64,000 nt of DNA from contig NZ_VCGX01000001.1 in assembly GCF_007671655.1 (NCBI RefSeq), forward strand, positions 901,917 through 965,916, given 5' to 3'. Source of the stretch: Marinobacter piscis. GTDB lineage: Bacteria > Pseudomonadota > Gammaproteobacteria > Pseudomonadales > Oleiphilaceae. The notes under the pieces are model-generated. The model was not told the origin of the DNA. It ran no database searches and saw only the letters and a list, made by a program, of their open reading frames with translations. Positions within the stretch are counted from its first letter, which is position 1. Each line of letters opens with the position of its first letter. A program made the translations under genes and the position numbers. Shown piece after piece: positions 1 to 11,660 of the stretch.

Positions 1-297
1 CTGCTGCACCACTTCGGCGAGCACTTCATTATAGTTGCCGCAGAGGCCATGGTCGGAGCCGAATACAATCACCAGGTGCTCAAGCGCCTCTTCCTGGTGC
101 AGGCTGATACCACCGGTTCGATAAGCGAAGGCTGCAAAGCCCCGCAGTATGGCCTGATGATAGGCTTCGATTGAGCGGGCTGCGTGTTCATAAGGCGTTG
201 CGTTTATCGCCGACAGGGTTTTCATAGTGTGAACGATGCCACGAATACTGGTCAGGGTATCGCTCTGCCGGGTGAGTGCTTCAAGCGTCTGGGCCAT
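1..297 (-). CDS. atpG: N-type ATPase gamma subunit (partial, C-terminus beyond window)
   Basis: This is the N-terminal 99 codons of the central-stalk gamma subunit of a rotary ATPase. The reading frame opens [15 protein letters not shown], followed by [17 protein letters not shown], which matches the N-terminal helix of gamma subunits that enters the alpha3beta3 barrel. Further on it reads [15 protein letters not shown], the conserved gamma core. The ATG at 297 lies inside the 3' end of atpA (17-base overlap), as expected for translational coupling. It is the last visible gene of the arc-atp run, and the downstream part is cut by the window start. Confidence 0.9.
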   Translation of the reverse strand, partial: MAQTLEALTRQSDTLTSIRGIVHTMKTLSAINATPYEHAARSIEAYHQAILRGFAAFAYRTGGISLHQEEALEHLVIVFGSDHGLCGNYNEVLAEVVQQ

Positions 298-1834
298 GGC
301 TGTCCTCGTCAGAGCCTGGCACCTGCCCCCTGTTGTTTGCAGATACTGCGGTGCGGGCAGTTGTAATAATCTGTGCGCGATCTTCCTGGCTCAGCGCCTT
401 GTTTTCACTGATGCGTTCATCGATAAACTGGAAATGCTTGCGGGCAGCAGCACGAATGCGGTCCATTGCATCGCCCAGTTGTTCTTCAGACAAGGCGTCG
501 AAAAGCCCTTCCATTGCGGCAATCAAAACTGCCAGTTGTTCGGCGGCAGGCATGGGATCACGCTCGGCCTGACGTAACGCGGTGCGAACCGCAGCACCAC
601 GGGTGAGGCGGGCGCGGGTGGTGTCGTCCAACCGTGTGCCGAAGCGTGCAAAGTCTTCCAGCTCTTCAAACTGCGACAGGGTAACCCGCAAGTTACCGGC
701 GACTTCCCGCAGGGTGCGGCTCTGCGCTTTACCGCCCACGCGGGAAACGGACAAACCCAGATCCACGGCCGGAAACTGATTTCGGCGCACCAGCCGTGGC
801 GACAGGTAGATTTGCCCATCGGTGATGGAGATCAGGTTGGTAGGAATGTAAGCCGACAGGTTTTCCGCCTGGGTTTCCACCACCGGCAAGGCGGTGATCG
901 AGCCGCCCCCGGTTTCCCGGGTAAACTGGCCGGCCCGCTCGAGAAGGCGGGCATGAACGTAAAAGATATCCCCGGGGAAGGCTTCTCGCCCCGGTGGCCG
1001 GCGCAAAAGTAATGACAGCTCCCGGTAAGAGCGGGCGTGGTGGGTAAGGTCATCAAAAATCACCAACACATCCCGGCCCTGATCGGAAAAATACTCTGCC
1101 ATGGCCATGGCGGCATAAGGTGCAATGTAAGCCAGCCCCGGTGTTTCTTCGTCTCCCGCCGACATCACGATACAGCGGTCCAGCATGTTGTCTTTTTTCA
1201 GGGCAGCGATGACTCGTGAGACCGCATCACCACGCTGGCCAATGGCGCAATAGATACAGGTCACGTCTGATCGTGCCTGATTAAGCATGGTGTCTATGGC
1301 GATAGAGGTTTTGCCGGTTTGCCGATCACCTATGATCAACTCACGCTGGCCGAGGCCTACGGGTACGGCGGCGTCTATGGCTTTGATGCCGGTCGCCAGG
1401 GGGCGGAATATGGCTGAGCGGCTGAGAACGCCTGGAGCTTCTGCTTCAATGGGGGTTTCAGCCACCGCGGCGATGTCCCCAAGGCCGTCTCTCGGGCGGC
1501 CCATGGCATCCACTACCCGCCCGAGCAAGGCCGGGCCAACGGGCACGCTCACCACCTTGCGGGTGCGGCGTACATCTTCCCCCAGAGAAATGCGCTCCGA
1601 GGGACCGAGCAGAATCACACCGAGCCTGCCAGGTTCCAGATCCAGCACTATGCCGCGCACACCGCTCTCGAACAACAGCAGTTCATCCGCCAGGGCGCGG
1701 GCGAGGCCGGTGACCACTGCCACACCGTCGCCGACTTCGGTTACCTTGCCCACTTCGGTTATTACCGGCGTTGGTGCAGGTGTTGCCAGCAGGGATTCCC
1801 GCCATGCCTCGAACTGCTCGGCTGAATGCAACAT
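281..1834 (-). CDS. atpA: N-type ATPase alpha subunit
   Basis: This is the non-catalytic nucleotide-binding subunit of the F1-like sector. The P-loop GDRQTGKT is at about residues 169-176, and it is followed by the alpha-type region [16 protein letters not shown] and the conserved [13 protein letters not shown] segment. At 517 residues it is a full-length alpha subunit. Its N-terminus diverges from the housekeeping F-ATPase alpha, as expected for the N-ATPase branch. The start is the ATG at 1834, with a weak AGGA about 13 bases upstream. It follows atpF by 47 bases, the largest gap in the operon, and overlaps atpG. The gene order (D-C-Q-R-B-E-F-A-G) marks it as N-type rather than housekeeping F-type. 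Confidence 0.95.
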   Translation of the reverse strand: MLHSAEQFEAWRESLLATPAPTPVITEVGKVTEVGDGVAVVTGLARALADELLLFESGVRGIVLDLEPGRLGVILLGPSERISLGEDVRRTRKVVSVPVGPALLGRVVDAMGRPRDGLGDIAAVAETPIEAEAPGVLSRSAIFRPLATGIKAIDAAVPVGLGQRELIIGDRQTGKTSIAIDTMLNQARSDVTCIYCAIGQRGDAVSRVIAALKKDNMLDRCIVMSAGDEETPGLAYIAPYAAMAMAEYFSDQGRDVLVIFDDLTHHARSYRELSLLLRRPPGREAFPGDIFYVHARLLERAGQFTRETGGGSITALPVVETQAENLSAYIPTNLISITDGQIYLSPRLVRRNQFPAVDLGLSVSRVGGKAQSRTLREVAGNLRVTLSQFEELEDFARFGTRLDDTTRARLTRGAAVRTALRQAERDPMPAAEQLAVLIAAMEGLFDALSEEQLGDAMDRIRAAARKHFQFIDERISENKALSQEDRAQIITTARTAVSANNRGQVPGSDEDSHGPDA

Positions 1835-1881
1835 AGTGTTTTATTTATCCTTTCACACAATCGGATTTATATACCGCCGGG

Positions 1882-2637
1882 CTATATTCGCCCGGAGGTA
1901 CCGGTCGCCATGCGCTCACTTAATAAAGCGTCAAATTCGTCAGTATAACTGTCCACTGTCCAGGCCACCTGGGCGCCGCCGATCCGCAAAACCAGGCCTG
2001 GCGCCTGCTGTGGATCAGTTTCAAAGTCCAGGCTGATGGCGGGGAGCAGATCTTTAATATCGGCTCGCATCAGTGCTTGTGCCGGCTCGGGCAAAGGGTC
2101 GCGAGTGGTTGCAACAGCCTTTTTACTGTCGCCCGCCGCGTCTGTGAGCTCACTGGCAATGGGCCGTAGGCGTGCGCTGACGTGGCGAGCAATGGCTTCT
2201 TCCAGGGGCTCGTCCGCGAGATCCCGCAGGGCTTTGCGGGTGAGCTCCAGCAGGGTTTCTTCGCCTGCCCGCTGCAGTCGGGTGGTGAACTTCTGGTGCT
2301 CACGCTCAAGGTGTTTGTGCCAGTCTTGCTGTTCCTGCTCCAGTCTTGCCCGGGCCTCGGCCAGAATGTTGTCGCGCTGGTCTTGCGATTCCTTTAACGC
2401 CTGTTTGACCATGGCATCCTGGTCAGACAACAGTTGTTTTTTCTGTTGGCGGAATTCCGCTTCGGCGGCCTGGGCTTTTTTCTCGGCTTCCCCGGCCTCG
2501 GCCATGCGGCGGGTGATTTCTGCCTCACGGGCATCAATGCCCTCAAGAATCGGGCGGTAGAGAAAACGCTTCAACAGCCACACCAGAACCAGAAAGTTGG
2601 CAATCTGCGCAATAACAGTAACCCAGTCAATGGACAT
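1882..2637 (-). CDS. atpF: N-type ATPase b subunit (peripheral stalk, with extended C-terminus)
   Basis: This is the peripheral-stalk b subunit, 251 residues. One N-terminal membrane helix (MSIDWVTVIAQIANFLVLVW) is followed by a long charged coiled coil from about residue 30 to 150, then a globular C-terminal part with a GLVLRIGGAQVAWTVDS segment. N-type operons lack a separate delta gene, and their b subunit is longer than the roughly 156 residues of E. coli b. This C-terminal extension probably stands in for delta. The open frame continues upstream to 3003 through atpE, but the ATG at 2637, just after the atpE stop (8-base gap), gives the correct N-terminus. Confidence 0.9.
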   Translation of the reverse strand: MSIDWVTVIAQIANFLVLVWLLKRFLYRPILEGIDAREAEITRRMAEAGEAEKKAQAAEAEFRQQKKQLLSDQDAMVKQALKESQDQRDNILAEARARLEQEQQDWHKHLEREHQKFTTRLQRAGEETLLELTRKALRDLADEPLEEAIARHVSARLRPIASELTDAAGDSKKAVATTRDPLPEPAQALMRADIKDLLPAISLDFETDPQQAPGLVLRIGGAQVAWTVDSYTDEFDALLSERMATGTSGRI

Positions 2638-2645
2638 GATTGGTT

Positions 2646-2924
2646 CTAGCCTCCTGCGGCAACCTGCATGGTATCCCAGAACGGGTTGGCGAAAATAAGA
2701 ATCATCGCCACCACAAAGCAGTAAATGGCGGTGGATTCGATCATCGCCAGACTCACAAACAGGGTTCGTGACAGGGTTGGTGCCGCGTCGGGTTGCTGTG
2801 CAATCGCGGCAATCGCAGCTGCGGCAGCCCGCCCTTCGCCTAATGCCGGGCCGATAGCACCAATAGCAATGGTCAAGCCGGCGGTAAATATGGAAATGGC
2901 CGCAATAATGGCAAGATCGGTCAT
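2646..2924 (-). CDS. atpE: N-type ATPase c subunit (rotor ring)
   Basis: This is the rotor-ring proteolipid, 92 residues in two membrane helices joined by a polar loop (RAAAAA...QQPDAAPTLSR). It carries two membrane carboxylates: E30 in PALGEGRA of helix 1, and E63 in MIESTAIY of helix 2. E63 is followed by S64, T65 and Y68. The E-S-T...Y pattern resembles sodium-binding c subunits, but position 30 holds Glu instead of the Gln of classic Na+ rings. A published N-ATPase ring (Burkholderia pseudomallei) was reported to be proton-specific, so the coupling ion cannot be assigned from sequence. The start codon overlaps the atpB stop by four bases. Confidence 0.95.
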   Translation of the reverse strand: MTDLAIIAAISIFTAGLTIAIGAIGPALGEGRAAAAAIAAIAQQPDAAPTLSRTLFVSLAMIESTAIYCFVVAMILIFANPFWDTMQVAAGG

Positions 2925-3619
2925 GGTTTATCCTCTTTCTTGAGCACTGGGTGGTCTGGTTCTGCGGTGGCAGATGAAATATAAACAGTGGCGAGAATGG
3001 CAAATATGTAGGCCTGGATCATGCCGGTCAGTAAGCCGAGCATGTCCATGATGACCGGGAAGAAAAACGGTGCGACCGTCAGCAGAATGGCCGCTATGAC
3101 GGCCCCACTCATTACGTTGCCATAAAGGCGAATAGCCAGCGAAATACCCCGGGAGAACTCGCCGATAATATTGAACGGCAACATGATGATCGAGGGCTCG
3201 ATAAAGGTTTTCAGGTAATGCCCGACGCCGCCGCTGGCTATGCCGAAAATCGGTACCGCCACCAGCACAGATAACGCCAGTGCTGCCGTAGTGGATAGTG
3301 ACGATGTGGGCGGCGAAAACCCGGGGATTACCAGCATCAGGTTCGACAAAGCTATGAACAGGAACAGGGTACCGGCAAAGTACATGACATGGCGCGCCGA
3401 GTTGCGGGTAACTTCCTCAATCTGGCCCTGAATCAGTTTTACGATTACCTCCAGCGTGGTGCGCCAGCGGTTGGGCGGCACGTCCGGGCGCAGGTTGCGG
3501 GTAATCAGCATGGAAATACCCACCAGAAGTGCCATTACAATCCAGGTGTTGACGATGGTGGCGTTGACCTCCCAGCCTGCCAGTGTGAACACAACAATGT
3601 CATCGGGGGTCAGCTGCAT
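2921..3619 (-). CDS. atpB: N-type ATPase a subunit (stator ion channel)
   Basis: This is the membrane stator subunit that forms the ion half-channels against the c ring. It has 232 residues with several hydrophobic helices. The essential stator arginine is in the segment GISLAIRLYGNVMSG, and the C-terminal helix pair includes GMIQAYIFAILATVYIS, a typical subunit-a signature. The MQLTPDDIVVF start is the ATG at 3619, which shares one base with the atpR stop. The short N-terminus is typical of N-type a subunits. Confidence 0.95.
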   Translation of the reverse strand: MQLTPDDIVVFTLAGWEVNATIVNTWIVMALLVGISMLITRNLRPDVPPNRWRTTLEVIVKLIQGQIEEVTRNSARHVMYFAGTLFLFIALSNLMLVIPGFSPPTSSLSTTAALALSVLVAVPIFGIASGGVGHYLKTFIEPSIIMLPFNIIGEFSRGISLAIRLYGNVMSGAVIAAILLTVAPFFFPVIMDMLGLLTGMIQAYIFAILATVYISSATAEPDHPVLKKEDKP

Positions 3620-3933
3620 TATGTGCCCTCCTGCGTGGCCGTGGTGGGTGTTTTGCCGATTCTTGCCCAGAGCACGGCAATAAGCCGTGCCAGGAAAAAC
3701 GCCAGAGCGTAGCCAGCTATGGCCCAGTTACTGCTCGCGTAAGCGGTTACCAGAGCGCCAATGCCAAGCAGTATTGCCATCCGGCAAAAAGAGCTGGCCA
3801 TCAACCAGAGACCGGGGCGACCAGAACGCAAAGCGCGCCCCATGCCCCAGGCCAGCCCCAGAAAAAATAACGCGCTGACGGGTAAGCCAAACGAAAACCC
3901 CAGCAGTACCGCATGCCAGTCGACTGTTATCAC
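3619..3933 (-). CDS. atpR: N-type ATPase accessory membrane protein AtpR
   Basis: This is a small membrane protein of 104 residues with three predicted helices, at about residues 5-32, 40-63 and 69-92. AtpR is found only in N-ATPase operons, between atpQ and atpB, as here. Its role is not settled, but assembly or stability of the c ring and a subunit has been proposed for the family. An internal arginine in helix 2 (SSFCRMAILLG) is visible. It overlaps atpQ by four bases and atpB by one, so the gene is firmly embedded in the operon. Confidence 0.85.
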   Translation of the reverse strand: MITVDWHAVLLGFSFGLPVSALFFLGLAWGMGRALRSGRPGLWLMASSFCRMAILLGIGALVTAYASSNWAIAGYALAFFLARLIAVLWARIGKTPTTATQEGT

Positions 3934-4228
3934 CGCTTATCCTCCTTGTGATCCGGGCCTTCTCGTTCGATCCAGCTCCAGGCAATGATGCCTCCTACAA
4001 CGACCCCGCCCAGAATCAACGCAATGGGCCAGGAAAAGTTCTGAGGTGCCACCTTGTTCAACCATAATCCCAGGAAGGCACCACCCACAGTGGGCACAGC
4101 GATCGACCAGCCGATGATGCCGAATGCGCCCAGCCCACGCAGGGGACTGACGCCTGGCTCATTGCGCGCGCGCTTCATACGCTCGGCACTGCGCCGGATG
4201 TTTTCTGCAGAGCGATCATTATTCGTGC

Positions 4229-4232
<4 letters not shown>
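3930..4232 (-). CDS. atpQ: N-type ATPase accessory membrane protein AtpQ (AtpI/AtpZ-like)
   Basis: This 100-residue protein has a charged N-terminal tail of about 30 residues. Two membrane helices follow: GIIGWSIAVPTVGGAFLG, then IALILGGVVVGGIIAWSW. This matches the AtpI/AtpZ-like proteins called AtpQ in N-ATPase operons, thought to assist assembly or cation handling. The ATG at 4232 overlaps the atpC stop by four bases, and its own stop overlaps atpR by four. The family call rests on topology, size and exact operon position more than on strong motifs. Confidence 0.85.
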
Positions 4233-6955
<2,723 letters not shown>

Positions 6956-6990
6956 CCTGTGCATCCTTTTTTCAGCAGTCGGAGCCAGTA

Positions 6991-7992
6991 TCAGGCTCCG
7001 AGTGTGGCTACCAGCACCGCCTTGATGGTGTGCATGCGGTTTTCCGCCTGATCAAACACGATGGATGCAGGGCTTTCGAAAACGTCGTCCGTCACCTCCA
7101 TCGCAGTAATGCCGAACTCGGCTTCTATTTCCTTGCCCACTGTGGTCTCAGTGTTATGAAAGGCCGGCAGACAATGCATAAAGCGCGCTCGCGGGTTGCC
7201 GGTTTTTTCCATCAGGGCAGCGTTTACCTGATAAGGCATCAATAACTTGATTCGCTCATCCCATTTTTCTTTCGGCTCACCCATGGACACCCACACATCG
7301 GTGTAGACGAAGTCGACCCCTGCTACAGCAGCGTCAATGTCTTCAGTAATGGTGATCCGGGCGCCGGTTTCTGAGGCAATAGCCTGAGCCTCCTTCTGTA
7401 CAGACTGATCTGGCCAGCAGGTCTTTGGGGCACACAGGCGTACATCCATGCCCATTTTGGCGCCCCCGATCAACAGGCTGTCGCCCATGTTGTTAGCGGC
7501 ATCGCCGAGATAGATATAAGCCACCTCATGCAGTGGCTTTTCAACGTGTTCCTGCATAGTCAGAAAGTCGGCAAGAATCTGGGTTGGGTGGAACTCATCG
7601 GTCAGGCCGTTAAAAACCGGTACACCTGCAAACTCTGCCAGTTCCTCAACAATTTTCTGGCCGAAGCCCCGGTACTCAATGCCGTCATAAACACGGCCCA
7701 GCACCCGGGCGGTATCTTTTACCGATTCTTTGTGGCCAATATGGGTGCCTGAGGGTCCCAGGTAGGTCACCCGGGCCCCCTGATCGTAAGCGGCCACCTC
7801 GAACCCCACCCGTGTCCGGGTGGAGTTCTTTTCAAAGATCAGCGCGAGTTCCTTGCCGGTTAGCTGGGGCACTTCAGTGCCGGCGTATTTGGCCGCTTTC
7901 AGGTCTTTGGCCAGCTTCAGCAGAAAACTGATCTCTTGCGGCGAAAAGTCCCGCAAGGTGAGGAAATGACGATTTTTCAGATTAAAAGCCAT
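6991..7992 (-). CDS. arcB: Ornithine carbamoyltransferase, catabolic
   Basis: This enzyme converts citrulline and phosphate to ornithine and carbamoyl phosphate in the arginine deiminase pathway. The 333-residue chain carries the carbamoyl phosphate site STRTR at 57-61, DEFHPTQ at 132-138, the ornithine-loop SMGE at 236-239 and HCLP at 273-276. All are intact. The catabolic rather than biosynthetic role is inferred from its place between arcA (18-base gap) and arcC (35-base gap). Length and N-terminus agree with catabolic ArcB proteins. Confidence 0.95.
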   Translation of the reverse strand: MAFNLKNRHFLTLRDFSPQEISFLLKLAKDLKAAKYAGTEVPQLTGKELALIFEKNSTRTRVGFEVAAYDQGARVTYLGPSGTHIGHKESVKDTARVLGRVYDGIEYRGFGQKIVEELAEFAGVPVFNGLTDEFHPTQILADFLTMQEHVEKPLHEVAYIYLGDAANNMGDSLLIGGAKMGMDVRLCAPKTCWPDQSVQKEAQAIASETGARITITEDIDAAVAGVDFVYTDVWVSMGEPKEKWDERIKLLMPYQVNAALMEKTGNPRARFMHCLPAFHNTETTVGKEIEAEFGITAMEVTDDVFESPASIVFDQAENRMHTIKAVLVATLGA

Positions 7993-8010
7993 GGTCTGGA
8001 CCCTCTCCGG

Positions 8011-9240
8011 TCAAACGGGATCACGCATTGTGGGGCAGCTCATGCAACGCCCACCACCGCGGCCACGGCCCAGTTCGGCGCCGGGAATCGCCAGCACTTC
8101 GATACCGGCTGCCTCAAGAGCGGCGTTGGTGTCGTCGTTGCGGTCGTAGCCGATAACCACACCCGGGCTCAGGGCCAGTACGTTGTTGCCGTCGTTCCAC
8201 TGTTCCCGCTCACGTTCGGCCGGGTTATCGCCTCCGGTTGGAACAACCTCCAGGGATTTATAGCCAAGCACGTCTGCGACCACATCGAACAAGGGTCTGG
8301 GGTCCTGCCGGAAAGACAGGTGTTTCCCGCCTTCACCCGGGCGCAGGTCGTAGCAAATCAGCTCCTCTGCGACTTCTTTGAAGGCTGTAACGACGTTGCC
8401 ACCGCAGAAGGTAAAGAAGGTATCCAGGTGCATGGCTGCTCGGGATTTTGGGATCTGGCAGGCAATGACCCGCTCTGCAGTGCCCCTCTTGAACAGAGCA
8501 TTGGCCAGCTGTCCCACGGCCTGGGGTGAGGAGCGCTCGCCCATGCCAACAAGAACCGTGCCGTTGCCGACAGGCATGACATCACCGCCTTCCAGTGTGG
8601 CAAGGCTGTGGTCTTTTGTGGGGGCGCCCCAGAGGACATCCACCTTGCCGGCGAACTTCGGGTGAAAGTTATACACAGCGGCCATCAACAGGGTTTCGGG
8701 CTTGCGCGCGGCCCAGTACATGGGGTTAAGGGTGACACCACCGTAAATCCAGGAGCTGTTATCCCGGGTAAACAGGTAGTTCGGCAATGGTGGCAGTACA
8801 AAGCCGTAGTGCCCCAGCTGGTTGCCGAAAAGCCCGGTGGGATCAAATGGCAGGTCGCCTACTTCCAGGCCACCAATCAGGTACTCCGACAACTTGTTGC
8901 CTGGCAGTTCGTCCATCCAGGCACGCAGGTCAGAGATCATTCCTACGCCTATATCGTTCCAGGTAATCCGGTGATCCAGGATCCACTTGCGGGCTTCCGG
9001 AATGTCGAGGGTTTCGGCCAGCAAATCGTTGACATCCACCACCTCGACCCCTCGATCCCGCATCACGCTGGCAAACACATCGTGATCTTTCTGAGCCTGT
9101 TTGACCCAGAAAACGTCGTCAAACAACAGGGCGTCGCAGTTGGATGGAGTGAGTCTGCGGTGGGCCAGGCCAGGTCGGCATACAACCACCTGCCGCAGTT
9201 TTCCGGTTTCTGAATGTACGCCAAGCTTTTGTTCGGACAT
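8011..9240 (-). CDS. arcA: Arginine deiminase
   Basis: This enzyme hydrolyses arginine to citrulline and ammonia, the entry step of the pathway, in the cytoplasm. It has 409 residues. The C-terminal GGGRCMSCP motif places the nucleophilic cysteine at C399 (equivalent to C406 of the Pseudomonas aeruginosa enzyme). The [10 protein letters not shown] segment carries the catalytic histidine and a substrate-binding aspartate. The start at 9240 gives [18 protein letters not shown], the normal N-terminus. It lies 14 bases after the transporter gene. Confidence 0.96.
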   Translation of the reverse strand: MSEQKLGVHSETGKLRQVVVCRPGLAHRRLTPSNCDALLFDDVFWVKQAQKDHDVFASVMRDRGVEVVDVNDLLAETLDIPEARKWILDHRITWNDIGVGMISDLRAWMDELPGNKLSEYLIGGLEVGDLPFDPTGLFGNQLGHYGFVLPPLPNYLFTRDNSSWIYGGVTLNPMYWAARKPETLLMAAVYNFHPKFAGKVDVLWGAPTKDHSLATLEGGDVMPVGNGTVLVGMGERSSPQAVGQLANALFKRGTAERVIACQIPKSRAAMHLDTFFTFCGGNVVTAFKEVAEELICYDLRPGEGGKHLSFRQDPRPLFDVVADVLGYKSLEVVPTGGDNPAEREREQWNDGNNVLALSPGVVIGYDRNDDTNAALEAAGIEVLAIPGAELGRGRGGGRCMSCPTMRDPV

Positions 9241-9254
9241 GGTTTAAACCTCCG

Positions 9255-10739
9255 TTAAATGAGTGCAGCTATGCTGATAACGATTGAAATGAAGATGGTC
9301 AGGATCAGAAGCAAAGGCCAGATAAACGCGATCCAGCGGTCATAAGACACGCGACCAATTGCCAAACCACCGACGACGACTGCAAACGTCGGGTTGATCA
9401 GGTTTACGAGCCCGTTGGCTGACTGGTACGCGGTGACCACCAGATCCCGGCCTACATGAGCGAAGTCTGCGAGTGGTGCCAGAATTGGCATCGACAGAAC
9501 TGCCAGTCCGGATGACGATGGCACAAAGAAACTCATGCCTACCTCGATCCAGAACATCAGGTTGATGAATGCCAGCTCAGGTAATCCACCCAGGGACGTT
9601 TCGGCGCTGTGCAAAATGGTGTCTGCAATCATGCCCTGATCCATGATCACCACGATGCCTCTTGCAAGCCCTACTACCAGAGCAACGCCCAGGAGATCAC
9701 GGGCACCATCCACAAAGCTGCCGGTCAGCTCTTTCTCGCCCAGGCGGGCAATGATGCCGATGACAAGCGCAGAGCCAAAGAACAGTGCCCCCATGCGCGC
9801 CATCCACCAGTCCTGAGACGATACGCCCCAGATCATCACAACGAAGGTGGCAGCAAAGATCAGCAGCGCGACAATCTGTGTTCTGGTCAGAGTGGAAGCC
9901 TGAACCTCGTCGGCATGCTTGCCCAGAAATAGCCGGCGATGTGCATCCCATTGTTTGGAGACGACAGAGTGAGATGGGTCTGACTTTACGCGAACGGCAT
10001 AACGCATAACGTAGCCCGCGCAAATCAGCAGGCCGCCAATGAGCAGAATAAAGCGCACGACAATACCGTCTGTAAACGGAATTTGCGCTGCGTTGGCGGC
10101 GATAACTGTCGCAAACGGGTTGATGGTAGAGCCCAGAACGCCAATGCCGGCCCCGATCAGGATAATGGCCACGCCGGTTATGACATCGTACCCGGCGGCC
10201 ATCATGACCGGAATCAGAATGGCATAAAAAGCCAGGGTCTCCTCAGCCATGCCATAGGTGGTACCGCCGATGGCAAATAAACTCATCAGGATCGGGATCA
10301 TCCAGACCTCTCGACCCTTGAGGTGTCGCATGGCGCTGCGTATTCCGGTATCTATGGCCCCCGTCGCATTCATGACCCCCAGAAAACCGCCGAGAAAGAG
10401 CACAAACAAGGCCACATCGATAGCATTAGCCACATAGCTGTCAGGATCATAAAACCCGGCGGTAGGCGCGAGCAGGATATCCATGAAACCTTGAGGGTTA
10501 GGGTCAACCGCCTGGTAGGTGCCGGGCACAGCGACCTCACGCCCGACCTCCTCATTCATTGCCCGGTCGTACTGGCCGGCGGGTATAATCCAGGTCAGAG
10601 CTGCAACAAGAATGATCAGCAGAAAGAGAATGGTATAAGCGGTGGGAAACCGCGTTGCCAAATCGTGTTCAGGGTTGTCGGATGTGTTATCTGAAGGGTG
10701 TTCTGGTTGGGTGTTGGGGGAACGGTTGCTTTCGTCCAC
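9255..10739 (-). CDS. YfcC/DcuC-superfamily transporter, probable arginine/ornithine exchanger
   Basis: This is a polytopic inner-membrane protein of 494 residues with about twelve hydrophobic segments. It belongs to the C4-dicarboxylate anaerobic carrier / YfcC superfamily (GTTYGMAEETLAFYAILIP, FVPSSSGLAVLSMPILAPL, SANGLVNLINPT). Several YfcC members sit in arc operons and serve as ArcD-type arginine/ornithine antiporters. That role is inferred here from the operon position directly ahead of arcA. The frame is open to 10796, but a GTG at 10739 has AAGGAG eight bases upstream and is taken as the start. The first 40 residues are polar (SNRSPNTQPEHPSDN). Confidence 0.85.
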   Translation of the reverse strand: MDESNRSPNTQPEHPSDNTSDNPEHDLATRFPTAYTILFLLIILVAALTWIIPAGQYDRAMNEEVGREVAVPGTYQAVDPNPQGFMDILLAPTAGFYDPDSYVANAIDVALFVLFLGGFLGVMNATGAIDTGIRSAMRHLKGREVWMIPILMSLFAIGGTTYGMAEETLAFYAILIPVMMAAGYDVITGVAIILIGAGIGVLGSTINPFATVIAANAAQIPFTDGIVVRFILLIGGLLICAGYVMRYAVRVKSDPSHSVVSKQWDAHRRLFLGKHADEVQASTLTRTQIVALLIFAATFVVMIWGVSSQDWWMARMGALFFGSALVIGIIARLGEKELTGSFVDGARDLLGVALVVGLARGIVVIMDQGMIADTILHSAETSLGGLPELAFINLMFWIEVGMSFFVPSSSGLAVLSMPILAPLADFAHVGRDLVVTAYQSANGLVNLINPTFAVVVGGLAIGRVSYDRWIAFIWPLLLILTIFISIVISIAALI

Positions 10740-10869
10740 TGCGCTTCTCCTTGATTCGCACTCACAGCTAAGCTGATAGCTAGTGAAAGGTTCCAACTCC
10801 GACTTGGAATTGTATTTTTGCTTGGTCGGAATAGGGGCACGATTTCCAGATCGTTGTTTTCGAGTGTAG

Positions 10870-10883
10870 TTGATAAGTATCAG
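10870..10883 (-). promoter_or_regulatory. Anr/FNR-type binding site upstream of the arc-atp operon
   Basis: The sequence TTGATAAGTATCAG matches the FNR/Anr consensus TTGAT-N4-ATCAA at nine of ten defined positions. It lies about 137 bases upstream of the transporter start codon in the 227-base divergent gap. Anr activation of arc operons is established in pseudomonads, so oxygen limitation is the likely signal. A TACAAT that could be a -10 element lies at 10809-10814 on the minus strand, but its distance from the site (centre near -74) is not the classical -41.5. The exact promoter is therefore unresolved. Confidence 0.7.
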
Positions 10884-10966
10884 GTTACAATTGAGCTATA
10901 TCACTATTCGTAAGGAAACTATCAGGGTGTTCACCGGCCCGGGCAACACTCCAATTAAGAGGTACT

Positions 10967-11635
10967 ATGCGTTTTTCAGACATTCATGAACGTGCAATTG
11001 TCCGCAAAGGCGGTATTGAAGAGCTGAACGCCCTGCTGCCGCAATTGCCCCCACGCAGTGAGCTGGAAGCAAGAACCGATGATCGTTATCTTGCCGAGAT
11101 TACCCGCTGTGTGTTCAAGGCCGGCTTTGTCTGGCGGGTTATTGACAATAAATGGGCGGGTTTTGAGGCGGCCTTTCACGGGTTTGTGCCCGCCTACTGG
11201 CAGCAGGTGTCACCGGAGGTTCTGGAAGAACTGGCCAGTGATGAGCGAATTGTGCGCAACATGCAGAAAATTCGTACCGTTCCGGAGAACGCCCGCATGA
11301 TTATGGATGCAGCCCGGGAGTACGGCAGTTTTGGCAGGTTTCTGAATCAGTGGCCGTCGGAAGATCAGGTCGGGCTGTTACTGTGGCTTAAGCGTAATGG
11401 CTCCCGTCTGGGCGGAAACAGTGCCCAGTATTTCCTGCGCCGTGTCGGCTGGGATGGTTTTATTATGTCTCACGATGTGGTCGCCGGTTTGCGCCTCGCC
11501 GGGCTTCTGGATGCATCGCCTGGGAGCAAAAAGGGACTGCAGCAGGCGCAGGCAGCCTTTACCGCCTGGCACCAGGAAACCGGGCTGGCATACAGCCAGC
11601 TGTCGCGGATTCTGTCGTGTTCAATAGAAGGGTAA
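10967..11635 (+). CDS. Tag-like DNA-3-methyladenine glycosylase I family protein
   Basis: This is a probable base-excision repair glycosylase of the helix-hairpin-helix superfamily, 222 residues. The segment VFKAGFVWRVIDNKWAGFEAAFHGFVP aligns by eye with the E. coli Tag core (LSWITVLKKRENYRACFHQFDP). A later stretch, VRNMQKIRTVPENARMI, matches the family's central helices. The zinc-binding cysteine and histidine ends of classical Tag are not evident, so this is the divergent Tag-like branch. The ATG at 10967 follows AGAGG. It is divergent from the arc-atp operon and convergent with cobS. Confidence 0.8.
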   Translation: MRFSDIHERAIVRKGGIEELNALLPQLPPRSELEARTDDRYLAEITRCVFKAGFVWRVIDNKWAGFEAAFHGFVPAYWQQVSPEVLEELASDERIVRNMQKIRTVPENARMIMDAAREYGSFGRFLNQWPSEDQVGLLLWLKRNGSRLGGNSAQYFLRRVGWDGFIMSHDVVAGLRLAGLLDASPGSKKGLQQAQAAFTAWHQETGLAYSQLSRILSCSIEG

Positions 11636-11660
11636 GGCGGTGTGAGTGAGTTTGATGACG

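Noticed and set aside
1287-2036. 249-codon plus-strand open frame opposite atpA and atpF
   Set aside because: It is rich in Ser, Arg and Pro and lies antisense to conserved ATPase sequence. It is a frame shadow of GC-rich codons.
2882-3003. Open frame extension of atpF through atpE
   Set aside because: It reads the c-subunit gene in the wrong frame. The ATG at 2637 gives the b-subunit N-terminal helix.
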